From assembly GCA_034431815.1 (NCBI GenBank), contig DAOUCS010000125.1, positions 1-9,119 on the forward strand: 9,119 nt of DNA, written 5' to 3'. Shown here one piece after another: positions 1 through 5,485 of this stretch. Origin of the DNA: HRBIN29 sp034431815 (lineage in GTDB: Bacteria > Chloroflexota > Dehalococcoidia > Tepidiformales > Tepidiformaceae). The position numbers and the translations under genes are program-made. Numbering within the stretch: position 1 is the stretch's first letter; each line of letters opens with the position of its first letter. The notes below the pieces were generated by a model, which was not told the origin of the DNA, ran no database searches, and saw only the letters and a program-made list of their open reading frames with translations.

Positions 1-87
1 CTCGGCGAATGTTCCCGGAAGCCGCGTCTGGTCGATGATGCGAACCCCGCGGCCGCGTTCGATGCGGAGTGGGACGACCTCAGGCAC
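1..87 (-). CDS. mtnA: 5-methylthioribose-1-phosphate isomerase, N-terminus (partial)
   Basis: Only the first 29 codons are present; the gene continues beyond the left edge. Reading from a GTG at 87-85 gives a protein containing the stretch VRIIDQTRLPG at residues 15-25. This matches the N-terminal 'hIDQTxLP' signature of MtnA, a member of the eIF2B-alpha-like family. MtnA converts 5-methylthioribose-1-phosphate to 5-methylthioribulose-1-phosphate in the cytoplasmic methionine salvage pathway. The GTG lies inside the end of the upstream MarR gene, an 8-base overlap, with a GGAG about 9 bases upstream, so translational coupling is likely. The neighbouring apt handles adenine, the other product of methylthioadenosine breakdown, which supports the call. 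The identification rests on a short motif plus context; a related eIF2B-like protein such as ribose-1,5-bisphosphate isomerase is the alternative. Confidence 0.72.
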   Translation of the reverse strand, partial: MPEVVPLRIERGRGVRIIDQTRLPGTFAE

Positions 88-583
88 TCCGGCTCGCTCC
101 GAGCTCCTCGCCCGCGGCAGCGGATGCCGCAGCCTTCACGCTCTTGTTCAGCTGGTCGAGCAGCTCCCGCAGCTGCTGCCGAGCCCGTTGGGGAACGCCG
201 CGGAAGAGATCCTCCATATAATCGCTGAGCTTCTCGCGGAGCGATTGGGCCAGGCGGGCGCCCGTGCCCGTCAGCTCGAGGCGGACGCCGCGGCGGTCGG
301 CGAGGTCGCGCGACCGACGGATGTGTCCGGCCCGCTCTAAACGGTCGAGGACGCCGGTCACCGTCTGGGACTGCTGCGAGAGAAACTCCGCCACGAGGCG
401 GGGCTGGGGCTGGTCGAAGGACTGGATAGCGAGGAGTGTCAGTGCCTGCACGAACGTCACGTCGTAGTCACGCAGCAAGCGCCGGTCGAGCTCCCGCACG
501 ATGGCGTTCGTCGCACGGTAGATGGTGGTCACCAGATGAAGTTCCGGCATGCCGTCCATCGACGCCACTGTAGCATACGCCAT
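80..583 (-). CDS. MarR-family transcriptional regulator
   Basis: A 167-residue winged-helix regulator of the MarR type, expected to act as a dimer on DNA and usually to repress until a small ligand binds. The N-terminal dimerisation helix runs about residues 14-40. The winged helix covers about 45-105, with a recognition helix near 69-86 and a wing holding the typical acidic/arginine signature (D96 R97 R98, then VRLELT). A C-terminal dimerisation helix follows at about 107-150, then an Ala-rich tail. The start is uncertain: ATGs at 583, 559 and 550 are all possible and none has a good ribosome-binding site; many MarR proteins would begin near the third. The gene follows apt by 81 bases and its end overlaps the mtnA start by 8 bases, so it probably shares a transcript with mtnA. 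A 13-base palindrome upstream (612-624) may be its own operator. The ligand and targets cannot be told from sequence. Confidence 0.9.
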   Translation of the reverse strand: MAYATVASMDGMPELHLVTTIYRATNAIVRELDRRLLRDYDVTFVQALTLLAIQSFDQPQPRLVAEFLSQQSQTVTGVLDRLERAGHIRRSRDLADRRGVRLELTGTGARLAQSLREKLSDYMEDLFRGVPQRARQQLRELLDQLNKSVKAAASAAAGEELGASRSA

Positions 584-611
584 CCGAGCCCAGCCCGGGG
601 ACTCTCCGCGC

Positions 612-624
612 GTCCCCAGGGGAC
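612..624. promoter_or_regulatory. 13-base palindrome upstream of marR, candidate operator
   Basis: GTCCCCAGGGGAC is a perfect inverted repeat of two 6-base arms around a central A. It lies in the 81-base gap between apt and the marR gene, 28 bases before the most upstream marR ATG. A second copy of GGGGACT lies at 597-603, so one arm is present as a direct repeat (597-603 and 619-625). MarR regulators commonly bind palindromes in their own promoters, which makes autoregulation plausible. The arms could alternatively form an RNA hairpin (597-602 with 612-617, 9-base loop). There is no T-run to make it a terminator. In GC-rich DNA such palindromes can arise by chance. Confidence 0.35.
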
Positions 625-664
625 TGCCTGGCGATTCTCTTCCCTGCCCCGCCCGTCGCGCCGC

Positions 665-1180
665 TCAGTCGAATTCGACGATGGTGAAGACCGGGTAATC
701 GGCGAGCTGGCGACGTCCGCCCAGCGGCTTCAGTTCGATGACGAACCCGATTCCGGCGACCACGGCGCCGAGGAGCTCCACCAGCTTCGCGGTCGCGCGC
801 GCGGTGCCCCCGGTGGCCAGGAGGTCGTCCACGATGTACGCCCGGGTGCCGGGCTCCAGCGCATCGGCGTGGATGTCGAGACGGCTTTCGCCGTATTCCA
901 GGGCGTACTCGATGGTCATCCGTGCGGCGGGAAGCTTTCCTTCTTTCCGCACCGGGACGAACGGAAGGCCGAGCCGGTCGGCCAGGGGGCAGCCGAAGAT
1001 GAACCCGCGGGACTCGATGCCGACGATGGCCTCCGCCTCCTTCGCCCGCACGTCCTCGGCGAGCTGGGCGAGCACGTAGCGGAATGCGTCCGGCGCCTTG
1101 AGCAGGGGCGTGATATCGCGGAAGAGGACCCCTGGCCGGGGAAAATCGGGCACGTTGCGGATGTACGCCTTCAGGTCCAC
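665..1180 (-). CDS. apt: Adenine phosphoribosyltransferase
   Basis: A 171-residue cytoplasmic purine salvage enzyme that joins adenine to PRPP to give AMP and pyrophosphate. Visible family marks are the N-terminal PxPGVLFRDITPLL block (residues 15-28), the IVGIESRGFIFG segment (52-63), the V-RKEGKLP loop (77-84) and the PRPP-binding loop IVDDLLATGGTA (116-127). The length is normal for the short bacterial form. Translation starts at a GTG (1180-1178), supported by GGCGGAG about 6 bases upstream and by alignment to the family N-terminus. It begins only 22 bases after the lyase stop, so the two are probably co-transcribed. With mtnA two genes downstream, its likely job includes recovering the adenine released from methylthioadenosine. 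Confidence 0.96.
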   Translation of the reverse strand: MDLKAYIRNVPDFPRPGVLFRDITPLLKAPDAFRYVLAQLAEDVRAKEAEAIVGIESRGFIFGCPLADRLGLPFVPVRKEGKLPAARMTIEYALEYGESRLDIHADALEPGTRAYIVDDLLATGGTARATAKLVELLGAVVAGIGFVIELKPLGGRRQLADYPVFTIVEFD

Positions 1181-1202
1181 GGGATGCTCCGCCGAGAGCC
1201 GT

Positions 1203-2855
1203 TCAGCGGGTGAGCCACGCGAACTGCTGCGGCTTCCTCCCCGCTCGGGTGTCGATCATGATGTTCACGATGCTGAACGTGTCCGAGTTCAGCGCCGCTT
1301 CCAGCGCCGGCCGAAGCTCCTGGGGCGTGGTGACGAACCAGCCCTTGCCGCCGAAGGCCTCGGCGATCTTCTCGTAGTGCGCGTTCGGCAGGTAGGCGTT
1401 GGGCGGCACCCGGTTCGGGTCGAGCTGCGTCGGCCCGCCGCTGATGCCGTTGTTGTTCACGATGATCACGGTGATGGGCAGCCGGTAGCGGGCCATCACC
1501 TCCACTTCCATCCCGCTGAAGCCGAAAGCCGAGTCTCCCTCGATCGCCACCACCTTCTTGTCGGGATGCACCACTTGGGCGGCGATCGCCTGGGCGAGCC
1601 CTACGCCCATCGTGCCGAAGGTGCCGGCGTCGAGCCGGTGGCGGGGAAAGTAGTTCGGGATGACGGTCCGGCTGATGTCCATGGTGTTCGCGCCCTCGCT
1701 GGCGACGATGGCGTCCTTCGGCAGCAGCTCGCGAACCTCCCGTAGCACGCGGTAGTACCCCATCGGCACGGAGTCGTCGTTCTCCATCTGCCGGACGACC
1801 TCCTCGTTCTCGGCCGCCTTCTGCCGGAGCGCTGTCCACCACGTCGTCTCGGCGGGGTACTCCCACGGCTCGCCCCGGAGCACCGCATTGAGCTGGCCCA
1901 CGATGGCCTTGCCGTCGCCTACGAGCGGGACGGTGCACGGCACGTTGTTGCCGATCTCCTCCGGCTCGATGTCGAGCTGGATCGTCTTCACCGTCGGCGA
2001 GAACCGCGGCGGGAGGCCGAAGTGGAGGATCCAGTTGAGCCGGGCGCCCATGAGGAAGACGACGTCCGCGTTCTGGAGTGCGAACGACCGCGCCGGCGCG
2101 ACGGAGAGCGGATGGTCATCGGGGATGACTCCCTTGCCCATCGGCGTCGGGAGGTAGGGGAGGCGTGTCCGGTCGATGAACTCGCGCACTTCGTCCTCGG
2201 CGCGGGCGTACGCCATGCCCTTCCCCACGATGACGAGCGGTCGCTCCGCCTGCTTGAGCAGGTCGAGGGCGGCGCGAACGTTCTCCTCCGGAGCGAGCGT
2301 CCGGGCCGGGTCGGGGCACCGTGGAGGGAATCGCACCTCGGATTCCTCGGCCGTCCCGGTGATGATGTCGCCTGGCAAGTCGACGTACACCGGCCCTGGC
2401 CGTCCGTAGATGGAGTGGCGGACGGCCTGCTCGATGAAGAAGGGAATCCGCCGGGTGCTGTCTGGGCGTGCGCAGTACTTCGAAAACGGGCGCGCCGCCT
2501 CGATCTGCGGCGCTTCCTGGAAGGCGCCTTGGCCGTTCTGGTAGGAATCGTTGGCGCCGCCCAAGAGGATCATCGGCCAGCCGTTCGCCCAGGCGTTGGC
2601 GAGACCGGCGATGGCGTGCACCATTCCCGGGCCGCTCACCGCCAGACAGGCGCCCGGCCGTCCGGTGAGGTACCCCACGGCACCGGCGGCGTAGCTGGCC
2701 GCTTGCTCATTCCGCATGCCGAAGAACTTCCCGCCCTCGCGTTGGAAGGCGATGGCGATTGGCACCACCGGGATGCCAACGATCCCGAACATGTAGTCGA
2801 CGCCCTGCTGCCGCAGGCTTCGGGCGATGAGTGTCGCCCCATCGAGCGTGGTCAT
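1203..2855 (-). CDS. 2-hydroxyacyl-CoA lyase (ThDP-dependent; oxalyl-CoA decarboxylase superfamily)
   Basis: A 550-residue thiamine-diphosphate enzyme with the usual order: PYR domain (about 1-170), central TPP_enzyme_M domain (about 190-325) and PP domain (about 370-540). The catalytic glutamate is E50 (in RNEQAA). The Mg/ThDP motif runs from G440-D441-S442 to N467-N468-N469. The sequence follows human HACL1 closely as I recall it: FGIVGIPV (23-30), GAFQE (110-114), GARLNWILHFGLPP (270-283), RHRLDAGTFGTMGVGL (405-420) and a C-terminus ending in FAWLTR. Oxalyl-CoA decarboxylases instead have a GDYEE-type segment, a different sequence after GARLNW, and an SG...LN C-terminal lid, all absent here. 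The expected reaction is cleavage of a 2-hydroxyacyl-CoA to formyl-CoA and an aldehyde or ketone. The ATG has a GGAGGGGG run about 10 bases upstream. The gene starts 70 bases after the crotonase stop. The acyl chain cannot be predicted, and oxalyl-CoA as a side substrate is not excluded. Confidence 0.88.
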   Translation of the reverse strand: MTTLDGATLIARSLRQQGVDYMFGIVGIPVVPIAIAFQREGGKFFGMRNEQAASYAAGAVGYLTGRPGACLAVSGPGMVHAIAGLANAWANGWPMILLGGANDSYQNGQGAFQEAPQIEAARPFSKYCARPDSTRRIPFFIEQAVRHSIYGRPGPVYVDLPGDIITGTAEESEVRFPPRCPDPARTLAPEENVRAALDLLKQAERPLVIVGKGMAYARAEDEVREFIDRTRLPYLPTPMGKGVIPDDHPLSVAPARSFALQNADVVFLMGARLNWILHFGLPPRFSPTVKTIQLDIEPEEIGNNVPCTVPLVGDGKAIVGQLNAVLRGEPWEYPAETTWWTALRQKAAENEEVVRQMENDDSVPMGYYRVLREVRELLPKDAIVASEGANTMDISRTVIPNYFPRHRLDAGTFGTMGVGLAQAIAAQVVHPDKKVVAIEGDSAFGFSGMEVEVMARYRLPITVIIVNNNGISGGPTQLDPNRVPPNAYLPNAHYEKIAEAFGGKGWFVTTPQELRPALEAALNSDTFSIVNIMIDTRAGRKPQQFAWLTR

Positions 2856-2925
2856 GGCTGTTCAACCCCCTCCGCGGAAAGTGGTGGTTCGGCATCATAC
2901 GGCAGCGGCGCCTAGCGCGGCAGGC

Positions 2926-3732
2926 TCAGGCGTCCGCCCACCGCGGTTCCCGGCGTTCGAGGAACGCCGCCCGTGCCTCGGCAGCGTCGGCGGTCTGCGA
3001 AGCGAGCGCCTGGTTCCGGTTCTCGAGCTTGAGGGCCGTCCCGAGCGGCACCCCGGCCACCGTCTCGTTCAGCACCTCCTTCGAAAGCCGGAGTCCCAGC
3101 GGGCTCGAACGACGGATCCATTCCTGGGCCACCGTTCGCGCTCGGGCCAGCAGCTCCTCCGGTGGAGCGAGCTCGTTCACGAGACCGATGCGGAGTGCTT
3201 CCGCGGCATCGACCAGGCGTCCTGAATAGATCATGTCCGCTGCCCATGCGGGCCCGACGAGCTTCGGAAGGAAGTAGCTGCTCCCTACGTCGCACCCGGA
3301 GAGTCCCAAGTTGACATAGGAACAGGCGAACCGCGCCGTCTCCGTCGCGATCCTGTAATCGCACGCGAGCGCGAGCGAGAGCCCGCCTCCGGCCGCAGGG
3401 CCGTTCACCGCCGCGATCAGCGGCTGCGGGCAGCGGCGCATCAGCACCATCAGCTCGGCGATGTCCTCCTGAAAGGCGTAGAGGGTCTGGATAGGGCCGA
3501 CGCCTTCGACCCAGGGGCCTTGTTCGGCGCCGGCCTTCAAGTCGAGCCCGGCGCAGAACCCCCGTCCCTCTCCGGTGATGACGATGACCCGCGTCGCGAA
3601 GTCGCGGTGGCGCTCTTCGAAGAAGCGCCGCAGCTCCCGCACCATCTGATAGTTGAGCGCGTTCAGCCTCTCCGGCCTCGAGAGCGTGAGGAGCCCGATC
3701 GGTCCTTCCGGTTCCCAGCGAATCGTTTCCAT
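2926..3732 (-). CDS. Enoyl-CoA hydratase/isomerase (crotonase) family protein
   Basis: A 268-residue crotonase-fold protein, normal length, expected to form cytoplasmic trimers or hexamers and act on acyl-CoA thioesters. Oxyanion-hole segments are clear: GRGFCAGLDL (57-65) and NGPAAGGGLSLALACDYRIA (110-129). Both glutamates used by classical enoyl-CoA hydratases are replaced: the GGGCE glutamate is S119 and the QPE glutamate is Y139. An aspartate at 148 in SGCDVGSSYFLP falls close to the catalytic Asp of dienoyl-CoA isomerase, so isomerase-like chemistry is more likely than plain hydration. The start chosen is the ATG at 3732-3730 (METIRW), typical for the family. An in-frame ATG at 3804 would add 24 basic residues with no family match and would cover likely promoter DNA. 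No good ribosome-binding site precedes the chosen start. It is the first gene of the minus-strand block, ahead of the lyase. The substrate is unknown. Confidence 0.9.
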   Translation of the reverse strand: METIRWEPEGPIGLLTLSRPERLNALNYQMVRELRRFFEERHRDFATRVIVITGEGRGFCAGLDLKAGAEQGPWVEGVGPIQTLYAFQEDIAELMVLMRRCPQPLIAAVNGPAAGGGLSLALACDYRIATETARFACSYVNLGLSGCDVGSSYFLPKLVGPAWAADMIYSGRLVDAAEALRIGLVNELAPPEELLARARTVAQEWIRRSSPLGLRLSKEVLNETVAGVPLGTALKLENRNQALASQTADAAEARAAFLERREPRWADA

Positions 3733-3754
3733 GGGGCGAATTCTTACGGTCTCT

Positions 3755-3779
3755 CCGAACCTTCGCAAACGCCGAACCT
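3755..3779. repeat. Paired CCGAACCT direct repeat with nested inverted copies
   Basis: CCGAACCT occurs at 3755-3762 and again at 3772-3779, a 17-base period. The core recurs inverted nearby: GTTCGGC at 3810-3816 (matching GCCGAAC at 3771-3777) and AGGTTC at 3831-3836. A separate pair, GAAGTG (3786-3791) and CACTTC (3816-3821), lies in the same stretch. On the minus strand the two direct copies flank TTGCGA, which could be a -35 element 16 bases before a weak TAAGAA. The spacing of about 1.6 helical turns and the position just upstream of the crotonase start suggest regulator-binding boxes. Function is inferred from position only. Confidence 0.35.
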
Positions 3780-3840
3780 CCGGCCGAAGTGTGTTCGCCG
3801 GCACTAGTCGTTCGGCACTTCCTGACCGGTAGGTTCAGCC

Positions 3841-3870
3841 TTGCATTTGCCCAACTTCGCGCACCATACT
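3841..3870 (+). promoter_or_regulatory. Possible sigma-70-type promoter for the transporter operon
   Basis: TTGCAT (3841-3846) and CATACT (3865-3870) are separated by 18 bases in one of the more AT-containing parts of the intergenic region. The match is modest: 3 of 6 for the -35 box and 4 of 6 for the -10 box. It would start transcription near 3877, giving a leader of roughly 100 bases before the first transporter gene. An inverted repeat directly overlaps the predicted start point, which gives it some support. The true promoter may be elsewhere in the gap. Confidence 0.3.
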
Positions 3871-3886
3871 ACGGCGCGTTGCCGTA
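3870..3886. promoter_or_regulatory. Inverted repeat TACGGC-N5-GCCGTA, candidate operator
   Basis: TACGGCgcgttGCCGTA is a perfect 6-base inverted repeat with a 5-base spacer, 17 bases in total, the size of many TetR, GntR or MarR half-site pairs. It begins at the last base of the possible -10 box and covers the predicted transcription start, where a bound repressor would block initiation. In RNA it could instead form a small stem. No cognate regulator is identified; the MarR protein encoded at 80-583 is the only regulator in the window. Confidence 0.4.
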
Positions 3887-3895
3887 CCTGCGTCC

Positions 3896-3910
3896 GGGGC
3901 GCAATGCCCC
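3896..3910 (+). promoter_or_regulatory. Small leader hairpin GGGGCG-CAA-TGCCCC
   Basis: Bases 3896-3901 can pair with 3905-3910 (five Watson-Crick pairs plus one G-U) around a CAA loop, in the predicted leader of the transporter mRNA. It is followed by CCAAAAACTGG, not a T-run, so it is not an intrinsic terminator in the plus direction. It may stabilise the mRNA or influence initiation, or be a chance structure. Confidence 0.25.
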
Positions 3911-3945
3911 CAAAAACTGGCTGTGCGGAGGGAAGATCGGTCAGC

Positions 3946-3978
3946 ATGCATGCCGCCCGCGGGAAAGGTCAGCCATGA
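3946..3978 (+). CDS. Possible 10-codon leader peptide overlapping the livG-type start
   Basis: An ATG at 3946 opens a frame encoding MHAARGKGQP and ends at TGA 3976-3978, which overlaps the ATPase ATG (3975-3977) as an ATGA junction. The strongest Shine-Dalgarno-like run in the leader, GGAGGGAAG (3927-3935), lies 10 bases before this ATG, while the ATPase has its own weaker GGGAAAGG (3961-3968). Translation of this frame could couple ribosomes into the transporter operon. The peptide has no run of one amino acid that would suggest attenuation. A frame this short can easily occur by chance. Confidence 0.25.
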   Translation: MHAARGKGQP

Positions 3979-4757
3979 CGGTCGTTGCCGCTCCACCGCT
4001 CCTGCGCGTCCGAGACGTCACGATGCGTTTCGGCGGCCTCGTCGCCCTCGATTCGGTGTCGTTCGACGTGCCGGCCGGCTCGATCACCGGTCTCATCGGC
4101 CCGAACGGCGCCGGCAAGACCACCATGTTCAACTGCATCACCGGCCTGTATCGGCCGCAATCGGGCGAGGTCCTGTATAAAGACCGCGATCTGCTCCGCC
4201 TGCCGCCTCACCGGATCGCTCCTCTCGGTATCGCCCGCACGTTCCAGAACCTCGCCCTGTTCCCCACCATGTCGGTGCGGGACAACATCGCTGTGGGCAT
4301 GCACAGCGTCACCCGCCACGGCTTTATCAGCCACGCGCTAAAGCTGCCCTGGGCGCTCCGCGAAGAGCGCGAGGTCGAACGTCGGGTCGACGAGGTCATC
4401 GATTTCCTCGGGCTGCGCGAAGTTGCCAGCCTCCCCTGTGCAGGGCTTCCCTTCGGCACGCTCAAGCGTATCGAGCTCGCCCGCGCTCTCGTTTCACGGC
4501 CGACGCTGCTTCTCCTAGACGAGCCCGCGGGCGGCCTCAACCACGAAGAAATCTCAGCCCTGGGCGACCTCATCAGAGAGATCCGCTCCCGCTTCGATGT
4601 AACCGTCCTCCTCGTTGAGCACCACATGAGCCTGGTTATGGGCATCTCCGACAAGGTCGTCGTCCTGGACTTCGGGAAGAAGATCGCCGACGGCACGCCC
4701 GACGAGGTGCGGCGCGACCCGGACGTCATCCAGGCCTACCTGGGGGTGGACGAATGA
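3975..4757 (+). CDS. livG: ABC transporter ATP-binding protein, LivG type
   Basis: A 260-residue cytoplasmic ATPase subunit of a branched-chain amino acid/HAAT-class importer. Walker A is GPNGAGKT (42-49), the Q-loop glutamine is Q91 (ARTFQNLALF), Walker B is LLLLDEP with catalytic E183, and the switch histidine is H216 (LLVEHH). The C-terminal LivG-type ending AYLG (255-258) is present. The signature motif reads LPFGT (158-162), unlike LSGGQ and also unlike the LAYGQ of E. coli LivG. The start at 3975 is set by GGGAAAGG 6 bases upstream and by the family N-terminus; the longer upstream frame has no homology to the family. The stop overlaps the next gene by 4 bases. LivG normally pairs with the second ATPase, LivF, to drive the LivH/LivM pore. 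The symbol denotes family position, not proven leucine transport. Confidence 0.93.
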   Translation: MTVVAAPPLLRVRDVTMRFGGLVALDSVSFDVPAGSITGLIGPNGAGKTTMFNCITGLYRPQSGEVLYKDRDLLRLPPHRIAPLGIARTFQNLALFPTMSVRDNIAVGMHSVTRHGFISHALKLPWALREEREVERRVDEVIDFLGLREVASLPCAGLPFGTLKRIELARALVSRPTLLLLDEPAGGLNHEEISALGDLIREIRSRFDVTVLLVEHHMSLVMGISDKVVVLDFGKKIADGTPDEVRRDPDVIQAYLGVDE

Positions 4758-5467
4758 CGCCGATCCTCGAGGCGAAAGGACTCTCCGCCGCCTACGGCGA
4801 GCGCCCTGTCCTCTTCGGGATCGACTTCGCCGTTCCCGAAGGCGGGATTGTCGCCGTCCTCGGCGCGAACGGCGCGGGGAAGACGACGACCCTCCGCGCC
4901 ATCATGGGGCAGCTCCGGACCTGGGGCAGCCTGAACTATGCCGGCACTCCCCTCATCGGCAAGAGCACGGCGGAGATCGTCCGCCTCGGCATCGCCATGG
5001 TTCCGGAGGGCCGCGGCACCTTCGCCGACTTCTCCGTGGAAGAGAACCTGCTCCTCGGCGCCTACACCCGGAACGATAAGGACGGCATCCGCCGCGACAT
5101 CCAGCGGATGTACGAGTACTTCCCCGTCCTCGGCCGCCGCCGCGGCCAGCGCGCCGGGTCGATGAGCGGCGGCGAGCAGCAGATGCTCGCCATCGCCCGG
5201 GCACTCATGTCGCGGCCGAAGCTCCTCCTCCTCGACGAGCCTTCGCTCGGCCTCGCCCCGCTCATCGTCCAGGAGATCTTCCAAATCCTGGAAACGATCA
5301 ACCGCGAGGAGAAGGTGAGCATGCTGCTTGTGGAGCAGGACGCGGTCCGCGCCCTGCGGCTCGCCAGCTACGCCTACCTGCTCGAAACCGGACGGGTGGC
5401 GCTCCACGGCCCGGCAGAGCAGCTCCGGGCCAGCGAAGACGTTCGCCGAGCGTACCTCGGCTACTGA
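4754..5467 (+). CDS. livF: ABC transporter ATP-binding protein, LivF type
   Basis: A 237-residue cytoplasmic ATPase subunit, the usual LivF size. Walker A is GANGAGKT (37-44). The Q-loop position carries E85 in MVPEGRGTF, as in other LivF proteins. The signature is MSGGEQQ (137-143) and Walker B is LLLLDEP (157-163) with E162, followed by SLGLAP. The switch position is Q195 (LLVEQD) instead of histidine, also a LivF habit. The protein ends with the family AYLG motif (234-237 region). Its ATG overlaps the stop of the LivG-type gene (ATGA), a sign of translational coupling and matched stoichiometry, as expected for a LivG/LivF heterodimer. The first permease follows 18 bases later. Confidence 0.95.
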   Translation: MTPILEAKGLSAAYGERPVLFGIDFAVPEGGIVAVLGANGAGKTTTLRAIMGQLRTWGSLNYAGTPLIGKSTAEIVRLGIAMVPEGRGTFADFSVEENLLLGAYTRNDKDGIRRDIQRMYEYFPVLGRRRGQRAGSMSGGEQQMLAIARALMSRPKLLLLDEPSLGLAPLIVQEIFQILETINREEKVSMLLVEQDAVRALRLASYAYLLETGRVALHGPAEQLRASEDVRRAYLGY

Positions 5468-5485
5468 CGCGGGGAGGAAGACGGC

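Noticed and set aside
629..664. Three close G-runs on the minus strand between apt and marR as a G-quadruplex
   Set aside because: The fourth run is too distant for a convincing quadruplex; the region is simply GC-rich.
536..1213. A 225-codon plus-strand frame opposite apt
   Set aside because: It runs antisense across the whole of apt and has no recognisable domain.
1203..2855. Labelling the ThDP enzyme as oxalyl-CoA decarboxylase or acetolactate synthase
   Set aside because: Motifs at 110-114 and 270-283 and the C-terminus match 2-hydroxyacyl-CoA lyase; the oxalate-enzyme lid and acetolactate synthase features are missing.
2894..2899. TATGAT (minus strand) between the crotonase and lyase genes as a -10 box
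   Set aside because: It matches TATAAT at 5 of 6 positions but no -35-like sequence lies 16-18 bases upstream, and the 70-base gap fits a shared transcript.
3733..3804. N-terminal extension of the crotonase to an upstream in-frame ATG
   Set aside because: The 24 extra residues are Arg-rich, match nothing in the family and cover the repeat-rich divergent control region.
3944..3953. GCATGCATGC palindrome in the transporter leader
   Set aside because: A short self-complementary run of alternating bases, too small and central to read as an operator beside the stronger repeat at 3870-3886.
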